Positions 9,257-18,159 of a stretch of DNA of 64,000 bases are shown in pieces. Location of the stretch: assembly GCF_015477775.1 (NCBI RefSeq), contig NZ_JADLQO010000019.1, positions 62,001-126,000 of the forward strand, in the 5' to 3' direction. The position numbers were made by a program, and so were the translations under genes. Under the pieces are notes generated by a model, which saw only the letters and a program-made list of their open reading frames with translations, made no database searches and was not told the origin of the DNA. This DNA is from Nocardia abscessus. Its GTDB lineage: Bacteria; Actinomycetota; Actinomycetes; Mycobacteriales; Mycobacteriaceae. Every line of letters starts with the position of its first letter. The first letter of the stretch is position 1.

Positions 9257-9764
9257 ACCATTCCGCGCGGTCCTGGCGACGGCAAAGCAACGCGCGTTCC
9301 ATCTGGAAACCAGGGACGACTACCTGACAGAGAACGAGGAACCGTCCCTGGCGGCGTTCCGTGAAGACGAGACGACCGACCCGGGCGGCGAGTGGTTCAC
9401 CGGATGGCAAGAGCAGGTCACCGCCGCGGTCGCACGTGGTGTGGTGATGCAACGAGCCCGAATCGTGTCCGAACCACACACCCTTTACACGAGGTATCTG
9501 CTGGCGCTGACGCGCCACAATGTCGCGGCAGGCGAAGACGTACGGTACTTGCCGCGGCGCGACGCAGATCCTGCCGACGCCGCGGCCGACGACTTCTGGC
9601 TCATCGATGACGACCTCGTCGCCTACAGCCTGTTCGACGAACGCGGCTACTGGGTTGGTGCCGCCTCGACCGACGATCCCGTCATCGTCTCCTACGCCGC
9701 CGAGGTTCGAGACCGCGTGTGGTCGGCCTCCACTCCCTACGCTGAGTACCTGCAACGCCGGTGA
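9234..9764 (+). CDS. DUF6879-type protein
   Basis: A 176-aa protein with the features of the DUF6879 family: an N-terminal FHLETRDDY-like segment, a central LYTRYLLALTRHNVAAGEDVRY stretch split by a helix, and a WLIDDDLVAYSLFDERG motif. The start has GGAGG about nine bases upstream and lies within the previous gene. The stop overlaps the GTG start of the XRE regulator (GTGA), a strong sign of coupling. In actinomycetes this protein usually accompanies an XRE/DUF5753 regulator, and a role in a regulatory pair is inferred. The molecular function is unknown. Confidence 0.8.
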   Translation: MRLLLGAEPFRAVLATAKQRAFHLETRDDYLTENEEPSLAAFREDETTDPGGEWFTGWQEQVTAAVARGVVMQRARIVSEPHTLYTRYLLALTRHNVAAGEDVRYLPRRDADPADAAADDFWLIDDDLVAYSLFDERGYWVGAASTDDPVIVSYAAEVRDRVWSASTPYAEYLQRR

Positions 9765-10600
9765 ACGACGTCGCCCGTGGCAGGCAGGCGCTCGGAGCGC
9801 GACTGCGTGAGCTTCGCAAGGACGCAGGCCTGAACGGGCGGCAACTCAGCGCGGCCGCGGGTTGGCACTGGTCGAAGGTCTCTCGGTACGAGACAGGTGA
9901 ACGGACTCCCAGCGAGTCCGACCTCGCGGACTGGTGCCGGATCTGCGGCGCAGAATATGCACTCCCAGACCTCGTGGCGTCACTGCGCAATCTTCGGGCG
10001 CAGTGGTTGGAATGGAAGCGCGTGACCGCCGGCGGACATGCCCGTCGACAACGTCGCGGCGTGAAACTGGACACTGATGCGCATGCGGTGCGCATCTATT
10101 CCGCGGTGCTGGTGTCGGGTTTACTGCAGACCGAGGCATACGCACGCGCGGTTCTATCCACTTGTATCGGGTTTCTGGGCACGTTCGACGATCTGGAGGC
10201 GGCCGTCGCCGCACGGATGGAGCGAGGCAGAGCACTGCGCCGGGGTCGCACGAAGTTCTCGGTCTTGCTTCACGAACCGGTTCTCTACACCCAAGTTGGT
10301 GACGAGGAGACCCGCGACGGGCAACTGCGGCACCTGCTCGAGATCGGATTCGGCAACCCGCGCCTCGTGGTTGGCGTCGTTCCCACCGATTACCGATTCG
10401 TCTACACCACGACAAGTTTCGCGCTATACGATGCTCGATTGGCGCTTGTGGAGACATTGAGCGCCGAGCTTTCGGTGACTACCCCCTCTGAGCTCGTATT
10501 GTACGAGAAGGCTTGGGACGGTCTTCGCCACCAAGCCGCATATGGAGACGACGCGCGGGAGCTCATCAGCCGAGCACGGCGGCGCGGAATGACTCAATGA
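9761..10600 (+). CDS. XRE-family regulator with DUF5753 C-terminal domain
   Basis: A 279-aa DNA-binding regulator. Residues about 10-65 form the helix-turn-helix (LGARLRELRKDAGLNGRQLS then WSKVSRYETGERTPS). The rest matches the DUF5753 ligand or partner domain (LLQTEAYARAVLS, VLLHEPVLYT, YEKAWDGL). It starts at GTG overlapping the DUF6879 stop. Regulators of this type typically control the neighbouring small-protein/DUF6879 genes. No DUF397 gene follows, which is the other usual partner. Confidence 0.9.
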   Translation: MNDVARGRQALGARLRELRKDAGLNGRQLSAAAGWHWSKVSRYETGERTPSESDLADWCRICGAEYALPDLVASLRNLRAQWLEWKRVTAGGHARRQRRGVKLDTDAHAVRIYSAVLVSGLLQTEAYARAVLSTCIGFLGTFDDLEAAVAARMERGRALRRGRTKFSVLLHEPVLYTQVGDEETRDGQLRHLLEIGFGNPRLVVGVVPTDYRFVYTTTSFALYDARLALVETLSAELSVTTPSELVLYEKAWDGLRHQAAYGDDARELISRARRRGMTQ

Positions 10601-10777
10601 TGAGCGAGTGCGCCGACCAGCTGACGCAGAGTGCGCCACCGACACAGCCGACCTCGGCCGAGGAGTACTTGCGAGTTAGAAGTCGAGGGACACGACGTCT
10701 CACTTACCCGAGCACCAGCGGGCTCGTCCCGCCGAGTCATGGTTCGGCGGCTACCGCTGGAGGAGGCGGTGGGACAC

Positions 10778-11413
10778 CTACCCGATGATCATGAAGACGA
10801 CTCGGTCGTCGTGGACGAGTTGCTGCCATTCTCGTGTTGGGCTGGGGGAGCGGCCGAGGATGTCGAGTCCGTCTATTCCGGCGTTGAGGACTCGATGCAT
10901 CGTCTCCTCGGCCGTGAAGTAGTTGCCTTGCATGGTGCGGCAGTGTGTGCAGTGGATGGCGATGGTGGTTGCTTGCAGGGTTCGGCTGTAGGCGGGGCGG
11001 ATGGTGGCGGTGATGTCGCGACGACCGATGGTGGCGAGCAGGCGGGCTGCGACGGTCATCGCTGTCCCCGCTTCGTCCTCGGTGGTGATCAGCTTTCGGT
11101 AGCCGATGCCGGGCCGGTAGGGAAACAGCCCGGCGACGCAGGTAACTTCGGCGCCGCAGCGCCAGCATTCGCGGGGGAAGCCGAGGACGGCGATTGTGAT
11201 GACCTGCGCCGCAAAAGGGGTCGAGGGACGAATTTCGGCGTGCGGGTTGTGGTTTAGGGCCAGGCAGGTCATGCACCAGAGGATGGGGCCGTCGAGCGGG
11301 TCGTTGCGGAGGATGCCGCCGTCGGGAAGTACGAGCACGGAACATTGTGAGCATTCGGCGGCGTAGCGGTTGCGTGCCGCGAACCGGCCGGCCATCGCGT
11401 GTTGTTCACTCAT
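10778..11413 (-). CDS. Unknown protein with four CxxC pairs (zinc-ribbon-like)
   Basis: A 211-aa protein with CSQC, CMTC, CWRC and CTHC pairs spread over its length, which suggests two zinc-binding sites. No enzyme motif is recognised. The start was set at the ATG with GGAGGAG nine bases upstream, removing 13 residues of the longest frame. It points toward the XRE gene and ends about 180 bases from it. A nucleic-acid-binding role would fit the zinc pairs but is only a guess. Confidence 0.65.
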   Translation of the reverse strand: MSEQHAMAGRFAARNRYAAECSQCSVLVLPDGGILRNDPLDGPILWCMTCLALNHNPHAEIRPSTPFAAQVITIAVLGFPRECWRCGAEVTCVAGLFPYRPGIGYRKLITTEDEAGTAMTVAARLLATIGRRDITATIRPAYSRTLQATTIAIHCTHCRTMQGNYFTAEETMHRVLNAGIDGLDILGRSPSPTREWQQLVHDDRVVFMIIG

Positions 11414-11479
11414 CGCTGCGGACTCCTCCCTGCGTTGCCCCTGCACATCCACAGATGCCCCGTGCGCGCTGCGAGTCGG

Positions 11480-11674
11480 TCACGATCGGCCATCTCTGCC
11501 GGCGGCGTGGTCCGGCCGGGCGTCTGCTGTCGCGGTCCGGTCTCTTGTCGATGGCGCAACTGGTGCAGCGGGAGGCGAGCCGTGAGGTCGGCGTCGCGGA
11601 TCCCACGACATCGCCGCGGCGGCGCCCGCCAGAAGAGCGAGCATGATGACGACGATCACGCACCCAATCAGCAT
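11480..11674 (-). CDS. Small single-pass membrane protein, hypothetical
   Basis: A possible 64-aa protein. The first 20 or so residues (LIGCVIVVIMLALLAG) form one hydrophobic helix, followed by a Pro/Arg/Thr-rich tail. A GGGGGAG site lies about 11 bases before the ATG. No homologue is recognised; the coding call rests on the membrane helix and ribosome site only. Confidence 0.4.
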   Translation of the reverse strand: MLIGCVIVVIMLALLAGAAAAMSWDPRRRPHGSPPAAPVAPSTRDRTATADARPDHAAGRDGRS

Positions 11675-11897
11675 GGTTCGCTGCACTCCCCCTTGCGTTG
11701 GCCCACCCCTGACGTCGTCTCTGACATCCGCAGGGAGACAGCCGTTTTCGAGTCATGGGAATCGTAGGCTTTGGATGGCCGCCAGCGCGATACCGCCACG
11801 CCGCTACCGGAGGGGTCCCGCGAGGCGGCTCCGTGAGAGATTCGTGGCCGCGGAGCCGATGGTGTGGTTCGAGTCAGTTGCTTGCAGGTGAGCTGAG

Positions 11898-12653
11898 CTA
11901 CTCGGGGAACGGAGCAGTGCGAACCATCAGATCGAATCCGAACCTGTTGAGCAGAGCGGTTCGCCCGTCGGGGACAGCGGCGACCTCGCGGGCGACGGCG
12001 TCGATGACGACGCGCTTGAAGTCCAACCGCGGATGACGTGTGATGACCTCTGCGACCCACTGTGGGTCGAGTTCTTGCAACCGATTACCGAACAGATCGA
12101 CACCGGCGCCGGCGGACAGGGCCCCGGCCAGGTCGGAGAGTTCGGAGTCGACTCCCAGGGTCATGTGTCCGGCGATGCCGTCGCGGACGAGGGCGAGGCG
12201 ATCGTCCGGCATGCCGAGTTCGGCGAGGAGTCGGGCGGCGTGCTCGGCGCCGCGGATCGCGAAGCAGCGGTTCGGGTGTGGATGTTCCAGCTCGATGTCG
12301 TGCAGCATCGAAGCGGTGAAGAACAGTTCGTCGTCGAGTTCAGCGTGGTGTGCCTGCGCCAGCGTCTTGCCGAATGCCCAGACACGGTAGGAATGTTCGA
12401 GCATGCTGGGGCTGAGCACGCTACGGGCCTCTCGCTCGGCCGCCACCGCCACGGAGGTGTCGGGCGGCCGCAGCGCCGCCTCATCGAGCCGCGTCGCGGG
12501 TACTCGGACCCCGAAGAACGACGCGACGCGGCCACCCAGCAGTGTCGGCATCGTGAACAGCAGAATTCCGATCAATTGATTCATCTGCCGCCGGGTCAAA
12601 TTTCCTCCACTGGTGACAGCCCAGTTCCAATCGAATCCCTCTGGGGGTGCCAT
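11898..12653 (-). CDS. HD-domain protein (putative metal-dependent phosphohydrolase)
   Basis: A 251-aa protein with an HD-type domain: HSYRVWAFG supplies the first His, MLHDIELEH the HD pair, and RDGIAGHMTLG a later His. HD proteins hydrolyse phosphoesters, often of nucleotides. An amino-terminal hydrophobic stretch (LIGILLFTMPTLLGG) could anchor or simply be buried. An AGGTG site precedes the ATG. Substrate is unknown. The next gene rightward is more than 500 bases away. Confidence 0.75.
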   Translation of the reverse strand: MAPPEGFDWNWAVTSGGNLTRRQMNQLIGILLFTMPTLLGGRVASFFGVRVPATRLDEAALRPPDTSVAVAAEREARSVLSPSMLEHSYRVWAFGKTLAQAHHAELDDELFFTASMLHDIELEHPHPNRCFAIRGAEHAARLLAELGMPDDRLALVRDGIAGHMTLGVDSELSDLAGALSAGAGVDLFGNRLQELDPQWVAEVITRHPRLDFKRVVIDAVAREVAAVPDGRTALLNRFGFDLMVRTAPFPE

Positions 12654-13224
12654 CGCACACCTCGATTTCGTGATAGCAACGGAATATGGGCGTGCTCGAA
12701 AACGGCGCTCGACCGGTCCGCTGAATGTGATATGCCTCCATAACAGAATTGATATCGACGGCGTCCCGCGTCAAGAGAAGAAGCCGCCCCACTTTGTACG
12801 AACGCGACCACGCAGATACCCATAGTGGGTGCAAGACAGGCGATGGCTGCGAGACCGTCCTCGTGGATGACTGCTGCTGTTCGATAGGGACTCTGCGCAA
12901 CGGCGTCGTCGGCGCCCTGGCCGGTCCCGCCAGTGCGCGGCTGGTTCTGCCTTTGCGATTAAACGGTGCTCGCGAAGAGGGTGAAACTCCGATCGTGCTC
13001 GGTTCGGAGTCGAACAGTCATGCGCCGATTGGGTCACTCACGGGGACGCCCAAGAATTCCTGGCGCATTGCTTGATCCGGACCTGCGCCTTCGCGGCGCG
13101 GATTACAATTCTATCCACGATTAGTGCCCATCGGGTGCGCCCGGTTGGGCACTAATCGTTTTCAGTGGCGCATTGTCGGTGGCGGGTGGGATCCTCGACA
13201 GGCAGATCGTGCCGGGAGGTGAGT
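12654..13224. other. Gap of about 570 bases; only a long hairpin is recognisable
   Basis: No convincing coding sequence is seen. The region lies between the divergent HD-domain gene and the degenerate recombinase gene, so it should hold both promoters. The one clear structure is the inverted repeat at 13117-13159, listed separately. Confidence 0.4.
13117..13159. repeat. Perfect 14-bp inverted repeat upstream of recombinase gene
   Basis: Two perfect 14-base arms (13117-13130 and 13146-13159) can pair, and the 15-base loop contains a further four-base stem (CGGG with CCCG). A short T run follows (GTTTTC), so it could terminate rightward transcription, but no rightward gene ends here. An operator or recombination site for the adjacent recombinase-like protein is an alternative. 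Confidence 0.6.
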
Positions 13225-14244
13225 ATGGGAAACGCCGTCACCGCGGTGGCAAAGAAGGCGTCGACGAGGAAGTCCGCGCCGCGGTCGCTGTGGGCGCGTG
13301 AACAGTTGGATCGGTTCGAGACGTATCTGGCAAGTCGAGACGATCTGTCACAGCGGACTCGGGAGACTTACTGTGAACGAGTCACGGACCTGTTGAGATG
13401 GCTGGAGACCCGGGCGGATCGTCAAGAAGCGCTCGATAATCCGGCTGCCCGGGATAGAGTCGCGCTGGCGTACCACGATCATCTGATCACCGAGCGGCGG
13501 GTGCTGCCATCGACGGTCAACCTCGCCCGGGCGGCGATCAACACCTTCTATCAGTGGCGCGGCGTGGGGCCGACCACACTCGCGCGGATCAAACACCCAC
13601 CACGCACAACACGCACACTCGCCGCTGACCAGCAGAGTGCATTACTGCGTGCCGCCGCGGCACGCAGTCACCGCGACCACGCGATCATCGGCCTGCTACT
13701 CAACAACGGCCTGTCGCTGTCGGAAGTCCGTCTTGTAGACGTGGACGGGCTGGCACTTCGCGCCGAGTCGGGTCATCTCGAGGTATGTGGGCTCTCCGGC
13801 ACCACTCGGACGGTTGTCCTGGCGGCGAGCACCCGACGCCTGCTGGAGCTGTGGCTGGCCGAACGTCGCACCATGCTCGGCGCGCTGCGGCCGCGCGCAT
13901 TGTTCATCTCCGAGCGCCGGCGACGCATCTCCTCAAGCTCGATCGACCGCATCGTGCGCTCCATCGGACGCGAAGCCGGTCTCGAACTCTCACCCGGCAC
14001 CCTGCGCTACACCTTCGACACCCGCATGCTGGAATCCGGCATCGAACCGTGGATCGTCGCGCAAACCATGGGACTGACCCGCCCGAACCCGCAGCGCCTG
14101 CACACACTGCAGCTGCCCCTCGAACCCCGCCTCGCCCGCAAGATCGCCGAAGCAATGGCCGTATCAGACACCGCCCCGCCCGGTCGCAACCAGCATCCAG
14201 CGGACACAGCCCCCACGAACGACCAGTTGGCCTTCGACCTGTGA
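13225..14244 (+). CDS. Degenerate tyrosine-recombinase-like protein
   Basis: A 339-aa protein with the two-domain build of tyrosine recombinases: an N-terminal core-binding helical domain (about 20-115) and a catalytic-like domain (about 130-300). Most catalytic residues are gone. The first Arg (usual GLR) is Ser164, the HxLRH motif reads PGTLRYT with only Arg261 kept, the GH motif is GL284, and no tyrosine follows at the expected spacing. It probably cannot recombine DNA and may act as a DNA-binding protein. GGGAGG lies before the ATG. Confidence 0.7.
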   Translation: MGNAVTAVAKKASTRKSAPRSLWAREQLDRFETYLASRDDLSQRTRETYCERVTDLLRWLETRADRQEALDNPAARDRVALAYHDHLITERRVLPSTVNLARAAINTFYQWRGVGPTTLARIKHPPRTTRTLAADQQSALLRAAAARSHRDHAIIGLLLNNGLSLSEVRLVDVDGLALRAESGHLEVCGLSGTTRTVVLAASTRRLLELWLAERRTMLGALRPRALFISERRRRISSSSIDRIVRSIGREAGLELSPGTLRYTFDTRMLESGIEPWIVAQTMGLTRPNPQRLHTLQLPLEPRLARKIAEAMAVSDTAPPGRNQHPADTAPTNDQLAFDL

Positions 14245-14828
14245 TGCTGACCTACCGGATCGTAAGAACGAGCGGCCCCGCGCCGGGTCGCGTGCGAATC
14301 TGCACCGCGTCCATCACAGTTACCGATAGCCGAGATGACTGTGGTTTGTGGCTGGCGATGCGATCGATCTCCAGCTGTTCCTGCGGACCGTGGCGGCAGT
14401 GATCAGTGATGCCCGACTCGCCGAGGATGTTGCAGCCCGAAACGCATGTCCTGACGCCAGCGGCGGCATTGGTCAGCAGCTGGACAGATTCTTCGGCGTG
14501 TCGGCGCGACTGGCCGTGGCGGCTTCAAGAATTCACACTCGCGCTACGAAGCATGTGGCATGACGCTGTTGTGGGTTGGTGAGGGTCGGCCGTCGGTGGC
14601 AGGCCCGCTTGCGTGGTGTTCTGCGTTTGTACCGGTGTCGCGGCCCCTATCGCAGCTACGGCAGCCCCGGCGGCTGCTGGCCACTGTCAGGGCCGCGCGT
14701 AACGCGTCCGCCGCCAGCGTCCGCCGCCGCACTGACAGCACCAGGTCAGGGCCGAGCCTTCCCGAAGGCGTCGCACAGCTCACGCGATCGGAGTACTCGG
14801 TTCTGATCGGCGGGGAGTTGTCGGCACG
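14245..14828. other. Gap of about 580 bases; one doubtful short ORF
   Basis: No firm gene. A GTG-started frame at 14348-14563 (71 aa, beginning with GDAIDLQLFLRT) is possible but has no ribosome site or recognised family. The right part should hold the promoter of the sigma-factor operon. Confidence 0.3.
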
Positions 14829-15464
14829 ATGACAGATCAGCAGCATCCGGCCGGTCCGCAACGCCGGTTCAACAACCTGTTTCGCTCTCACGCTCCGGCG
14901 GTGTTCCGGCTCGCGATCAAAGCATTCGGGGGTGATCGTGACCGGGCCAACGACATCGTGCAGGAAGTGTTCCTCGCCGTGTGGGAGCAATACGACCGCG
15001 ACTTTCTCAACGCCGAAGCGCCCGAGGCGGCTGCATTGATCATGACCATCGCCAAACGCCGAGTGATCGACCTGTGGCGGCGCAGCGACGGCGTCGTGTC
15101 GGTGCCCGACTACACAGACACAGCAGTGCCGATGCTCGGGCTGTCGGTGGTGGCCAAGAACCCCGCCGACCGAGTCCTCGACGACGACACCGTCAAATGC
15201 GTATGGCAAGTGCTGCGGCAGAACCTGACCGCCACGGAATACCGGGTGGCGGTCATGGCGTGGGATCTGTGGCTGCCGGATGCGGAGATCGCGAAAGTGA
15301 TCGGCGCGAGTGTGTCGACGGTGCATTCGCACAAGAGCCGAGCCCGCAGAAGAATTCGGGCGATCGAGAACAGCGGGAGCTACCGGATCGAGTTCGATCC
15401 TCATGGCCGCTTCCCGCGCACCCCGCGCACCGGGGCCGATAACGGAGGTGAAGTGACAGCATGA
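14829..15464 (+). CDS. ECF-type RNA polymerase sigma factor
   Basis: A 211-aa sigma-70 family protein. Region 2 is seen in FRSHAPAVFRLAIKAF through RANDIVQEVFLAVWEQY. Region 4 is seen in LTATEYRVAVMAWDL, then PDAEIAKVIGASVSTVHSHK, a helix-turn-helix for the -35 element. No anti-sigma gene with a ZAS motif follows; instead the stop overlaps the ATG of an uncharacterised partner (ATGA). The same arrangement recurs at 38.4-39.8 kb. Regulon unknown. Confidence 0.85.
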   Translation: MTDQQHPAGPQRRFNNLFRSHAPAVFRLAIKAFGGDRDRANDIVQEVFLAVWEQYDRDFLNAEAPEAAALIMTIAKRRVIDLWRRSDGVVSVPDYTDTAVPMLGLSVVAKNPADRVLDDDTVKCVWQVLRQNLTATEYRVAVMAWDLWLPDAEIAKVIGASVSTVHSHKSRARRRIRAIENSGSYRIEFDPHGRFPRTPRTGADNGGEVTA

Positions 15465-16129
15465 CCAAGGACACCGAAAGGGACACCACCACTCCGACAG
15501 TCAGCATCTACGAGGTATTCACCGAACTCGACGGCTATCTGGCATCCGACGACGACTACCGCTATGACGTCGATACAGGTCTGCAACAGCTGCAACGCAC
15601 CATCGACCAGCTCACCTCAGCCGAAACCGAACAAGCCCAGCGGCGGGCGCGCCTTCGCGATGACGACGCCGCCGCGGTCGGGAACATGGTGGCCGGCGCA
15701 TCAGCGACGAACGCGGCGCCGCTGAGGGAGATCGTGGCCGCGCGGATGAACGATCTGATCATCGGGCCCTTGCGGATCGCCAGTGCTATCTCTCCGGAGG
15801 TCGCGATCCGCATGGCCGACGGGATCCGTGGACAGCGGTGGGCGTTGAGTTGGCTGCCCGGACGGGTCCTGACTCGACAACAAGCCTTCAGCGGCATGGT
15901 GCTCGATGAAATCCTGACCGACCCGCACGAACTCGACAGCGCTACCATGATGCTGGTCATGGCCCACCTCGCCGCCGAGCTGTCGATGTCGCTGGAACAG
16001 GCCCTGTTGCGGCTGTCCTACATCAAAAAGGACGACCACTATCCCCACTACCGGTGGAGCCGATGCGCACCGCAACCCGGATACCGCGGTATCGACACCG
16101 AATTGCCGAGAATGCGGAAAGCGGAATAG
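15461..16129 (+). CDS. Uncharacterised sigma-factor partner protein
   Basis: A 222-aa, mostly helical soluble protein with no recognised domain. It is translationally coupled to the sigma gene (ATGA overlap) and has its own GGAGG site. The coupling suggests it modulates the sigma factor or serves the same response. The protein in the same position of the second cassette (39371-39772) is shorter and not obviously homologous by eye. Confidence 0.7.
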   Translation: MTKDTERDTTTPTVSIYEVFTELDGYLASDDDYRYDVDTGLQQLQRTIDQLTSAETEQAQRRARLRDDDAAAVGNMVAGASATNAAPLREIVAARMNDLIIGPLRIASAISPEVAIRMADGIRGQRWALSWLPGRVLTRQQAFSGMVLDEILTDPHELDSATMMLVMAHLAAELSMSLEQALLRLSYIKKDDHYPHYRWSRCAPQPGYRGIDTELPRMRKAE

Positions 16130-16341
16130 ATCTGCCCAGTCACGATTCTGACTGGCTGGACGCCAAGGATCCTGAGGACGAAGCCGGTGCGATTTGGAGA
16201 AAGCTAAAGCGCGAAGGTACATTTGCTTCCGTCAAGCTACCGAGCGATCGGTGGATAGGCGCGAATACCCCCGAACGAGCCCCGTACCGACGCACCGGTC
16301 CGGGGCTCGATTGGTTAGCAGAACAGAAGCGTGATCCATGA
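16063..16341 (+). CDS. Short ORF after the sigma cassette, hypothetical
   Basis: A possible 92-aa protein overlapping the end of the sigma-partner gene by 67 bases in another frame. Beyond the overlap the frame has coding-like composition (acidic and tryptophan-containing), so it may be a small gene or the tail of a frameshifted longer partner. No family recognised. Confidence 0.35.
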   Translation: MRTATRIPRYRHRIAENAESGIDLPSHDSDWLDAKDPEDEAGAIWRKLKREGTFASVKLPSDRWIGANTPERAPYRRTGPGLDWLAEQKRDP

Positions 16342-16404
16342 AGGCGTCGCTGCGGTCGGTCGATGGAGCTGGTCGCGTGGCCGTTGAAAGGCTGGACACG
16401 GTAG

Positions 16405-16570
16405 AGCTATTTCCGGTTCTGGGCAGAGACGGCTGCCAACCACGGACCGTTGATGACGGTGGCCATCAGCTCGGGGCACTTCTGGTGGGAGTTCGATGAT
16501 CTGGCCCGCGACGCCGCCGGGCAGAACCGGCCCACCGGGCAGCGAGATTTGTGGATCAGCCTCGGCGACC
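16405..16570 (+). pseudogene. Gene remnant, copy 1 (RFWAETAA module)
   Basis: In frame +, the segment from RFWAETAANHGPLM to RDLWISLGD is about 80 percent identical in protein to the segment at 39783-39950. A stop codon (TAG at 16402) lies just before the homology and no start is present, so it is a fragment. It follows the first sigma cassette, just as its relative follows the second. Family unknown. Confidence 0.65.
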
Positions 16571-17107
16571 AGCCGCTGGCCTGCTCGAGAAGACCGGAAT
16601 CGGTCTGTTGCCGCGGCCGCCAGTTCAATCGCCTGGTCTCACCACGGTCGGATTCGTTTCGACCACCGCAGGAAACACCTGAAGGCGCACGGCACTCGGG
16701 CTATGTCGACCGTGTTCGCGAATCGCGTTGTGCGGTTGCGCTTCAGGGATTCACATACTGTCACCAGGGGGTCTGCGCGAGTCGTTGCGCAGAGGCTGTT
16801 CCGGAGACTCCTCGATGTCTCATGAGACATACGGGTTCTGGAAAACACGACAGATGAGAACTGGCACTGACCTGGACGGTGGTTCGGCGACGACCGCAGC
16901 GCGAGGCCGGTGTCGCATCCGTCCAGCGTAGCGGCAAGTGGTGACAGGAAGCGTACCCGAGACGGCATTTCCCCTCATCGGAAAGTAGTGGCTACCTGTA
17001 GGTTCGGCCCGTTGACGTTCGACAAATGTTCTTATCGAACGTAATCACAAAAAGATGCGGTGCGCCTGTGCACCCGGGGCGGAATTCGGGCGGGATAGGG
17101 AGTTTCG
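16571..17107. other. Gap without a supported gene
   Basis: About 540 bases following the remnant. Frames run through but none has a ribosome site, a recognised motif or a relative in the window. It ends at the first IS-end-like repeat cluster. Confidence 0.3.
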
Positions 17108-17190
17108 TGAGAGGCGACACCAGAATGTCAGTGCGCCCTGACCTGGGGGTACGACACTCGTGTCAGTAGCAGGCGACACGAGATGTCAGT
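17108..17190. repeat. IS-end-like repeat cluster A
   Basis: Three short palindromic units of the form TGACA...TGTCRCC lie here, two of them oriented leftward. The first (17108-17132) is the reverse complement of the unit at 19335-19360 with a few changes, and the last (17165-17190) resembles the unit at 22683-22703. Such tandem terminal units are typical of IS21-family ends, but no transposase is next to it. Confidence 0.6.
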
Positions 17191-17395
17191 GGTGCGGGTG
17201 ACTTGCGATGGCCGTGACCTGGGCGAATGCACGCAGGCCGATCGCGAGGAAGATGTCGCCGAAGACCTTCCCGAGATGTCGCCGGACTGAGGTGGCATTG
17301 ACGATGACCTGCGCATTCGACTCTGGCCGCCGATAACGCAACGTTCTCGGCGCTTACCGGGTGCCAGCACATTATCCCCGCGAAAGCGCGAGTCG

Positions 17396-17990
17396 CTAGG
17401 CGGACGGGGCCGTGAGGTGTTCGTTCGCGTGAGTATGGCAGGGCCAGCGGTGTGCGGCGTCGATTCGGTGGGCGGTGGCGTTGGCGATCCAGGTGCTGGA
17501 CCAGCCATGGCGGGCAGGCATCCGGATTCCGCAGGTGTCGGCCGAGCGACGCACCTGCTGGCCGTGTTTGCCGAGGCCGTCGGTGAACAGGATGATGCCC
17601 TCGACGCTGTGGATGGTCAGGTAGATGATGCTCGCGCGCAGGATGGGCTGTGCCAGTGTCGGCACCGCGAGCACTGCTGACATGTCGAGGCTGCGGATGG
17701 TGGTGGCGTCGGGGGCGAGGTCGACACGCAGCAGTCGGGCGAGTTCGGATTCACCAGCCCGCTGAACAGGGCGGTGGCCGGTGCGGCGGCGCGCGCGGGG
17801 TTGGCGATCCCGGCGCGGATCCGGGCGGCGACGTCGGGGGTGAACGGCGTGCTGGTCAGCGCGGGTCCGACCGAGAACGGCAGGTTGGGCAGGTCCAGGT
17901 GCCAGCCGTGGTGAAGAATATGTCCCCCTATGCTCGGGCTGCTGGTCGGATCGTGAATCGATGCGCGACTCCGACTTTGCTGCACCACCC
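17396..17990 (-). pseudogene. Frameshifted unknown gene, copy 1
   Basis: Two frames together give one protein. The upstream part (LDLPNLPFSVGP to GLVNPNSP) switches frame near 17745 to RLLRVDLAPDATTIRSLDM and then TLAQPILRAS, YLTIHSVEG, HGQQVRRSADTCG, TWIANATAHRIDAA. The last part is homologous to the broken gene at 19385-19870. The protein family is not recognised. The two copies flank the PD-(D/E)XK-type gene and point the same way. Confidence 0.6.
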
Positions 17991-18159
17991 AGGTGAGTAC
18001 GAAGCAATGGTGACCTGCCCTCTCGAATCGGGCCAGCTGCATTGGCTCACATAGCGCAAAGATGCCCCCGACGGCCGTAGGGTCTACATATGAAGGACGC
18101 CCGGCACCTGCGCCGCCGACGCTGTGGCCAGGTCGTCGCTACCAAGTCGAGAGGATGCG

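Noticed and set aside
13117..13159. Calling the hairpin a rho-independent terminator
   Set aside because: It has a short T run, but no gene runs into it from the left; it is kept as an inverted repeat only.
14829..16129. A sigma/anti-sigma pair
   Set aside because: The coupled partner has no zinc-binding anti-sigma motif and no membrane segment, so anti-sigma function is not claimed.
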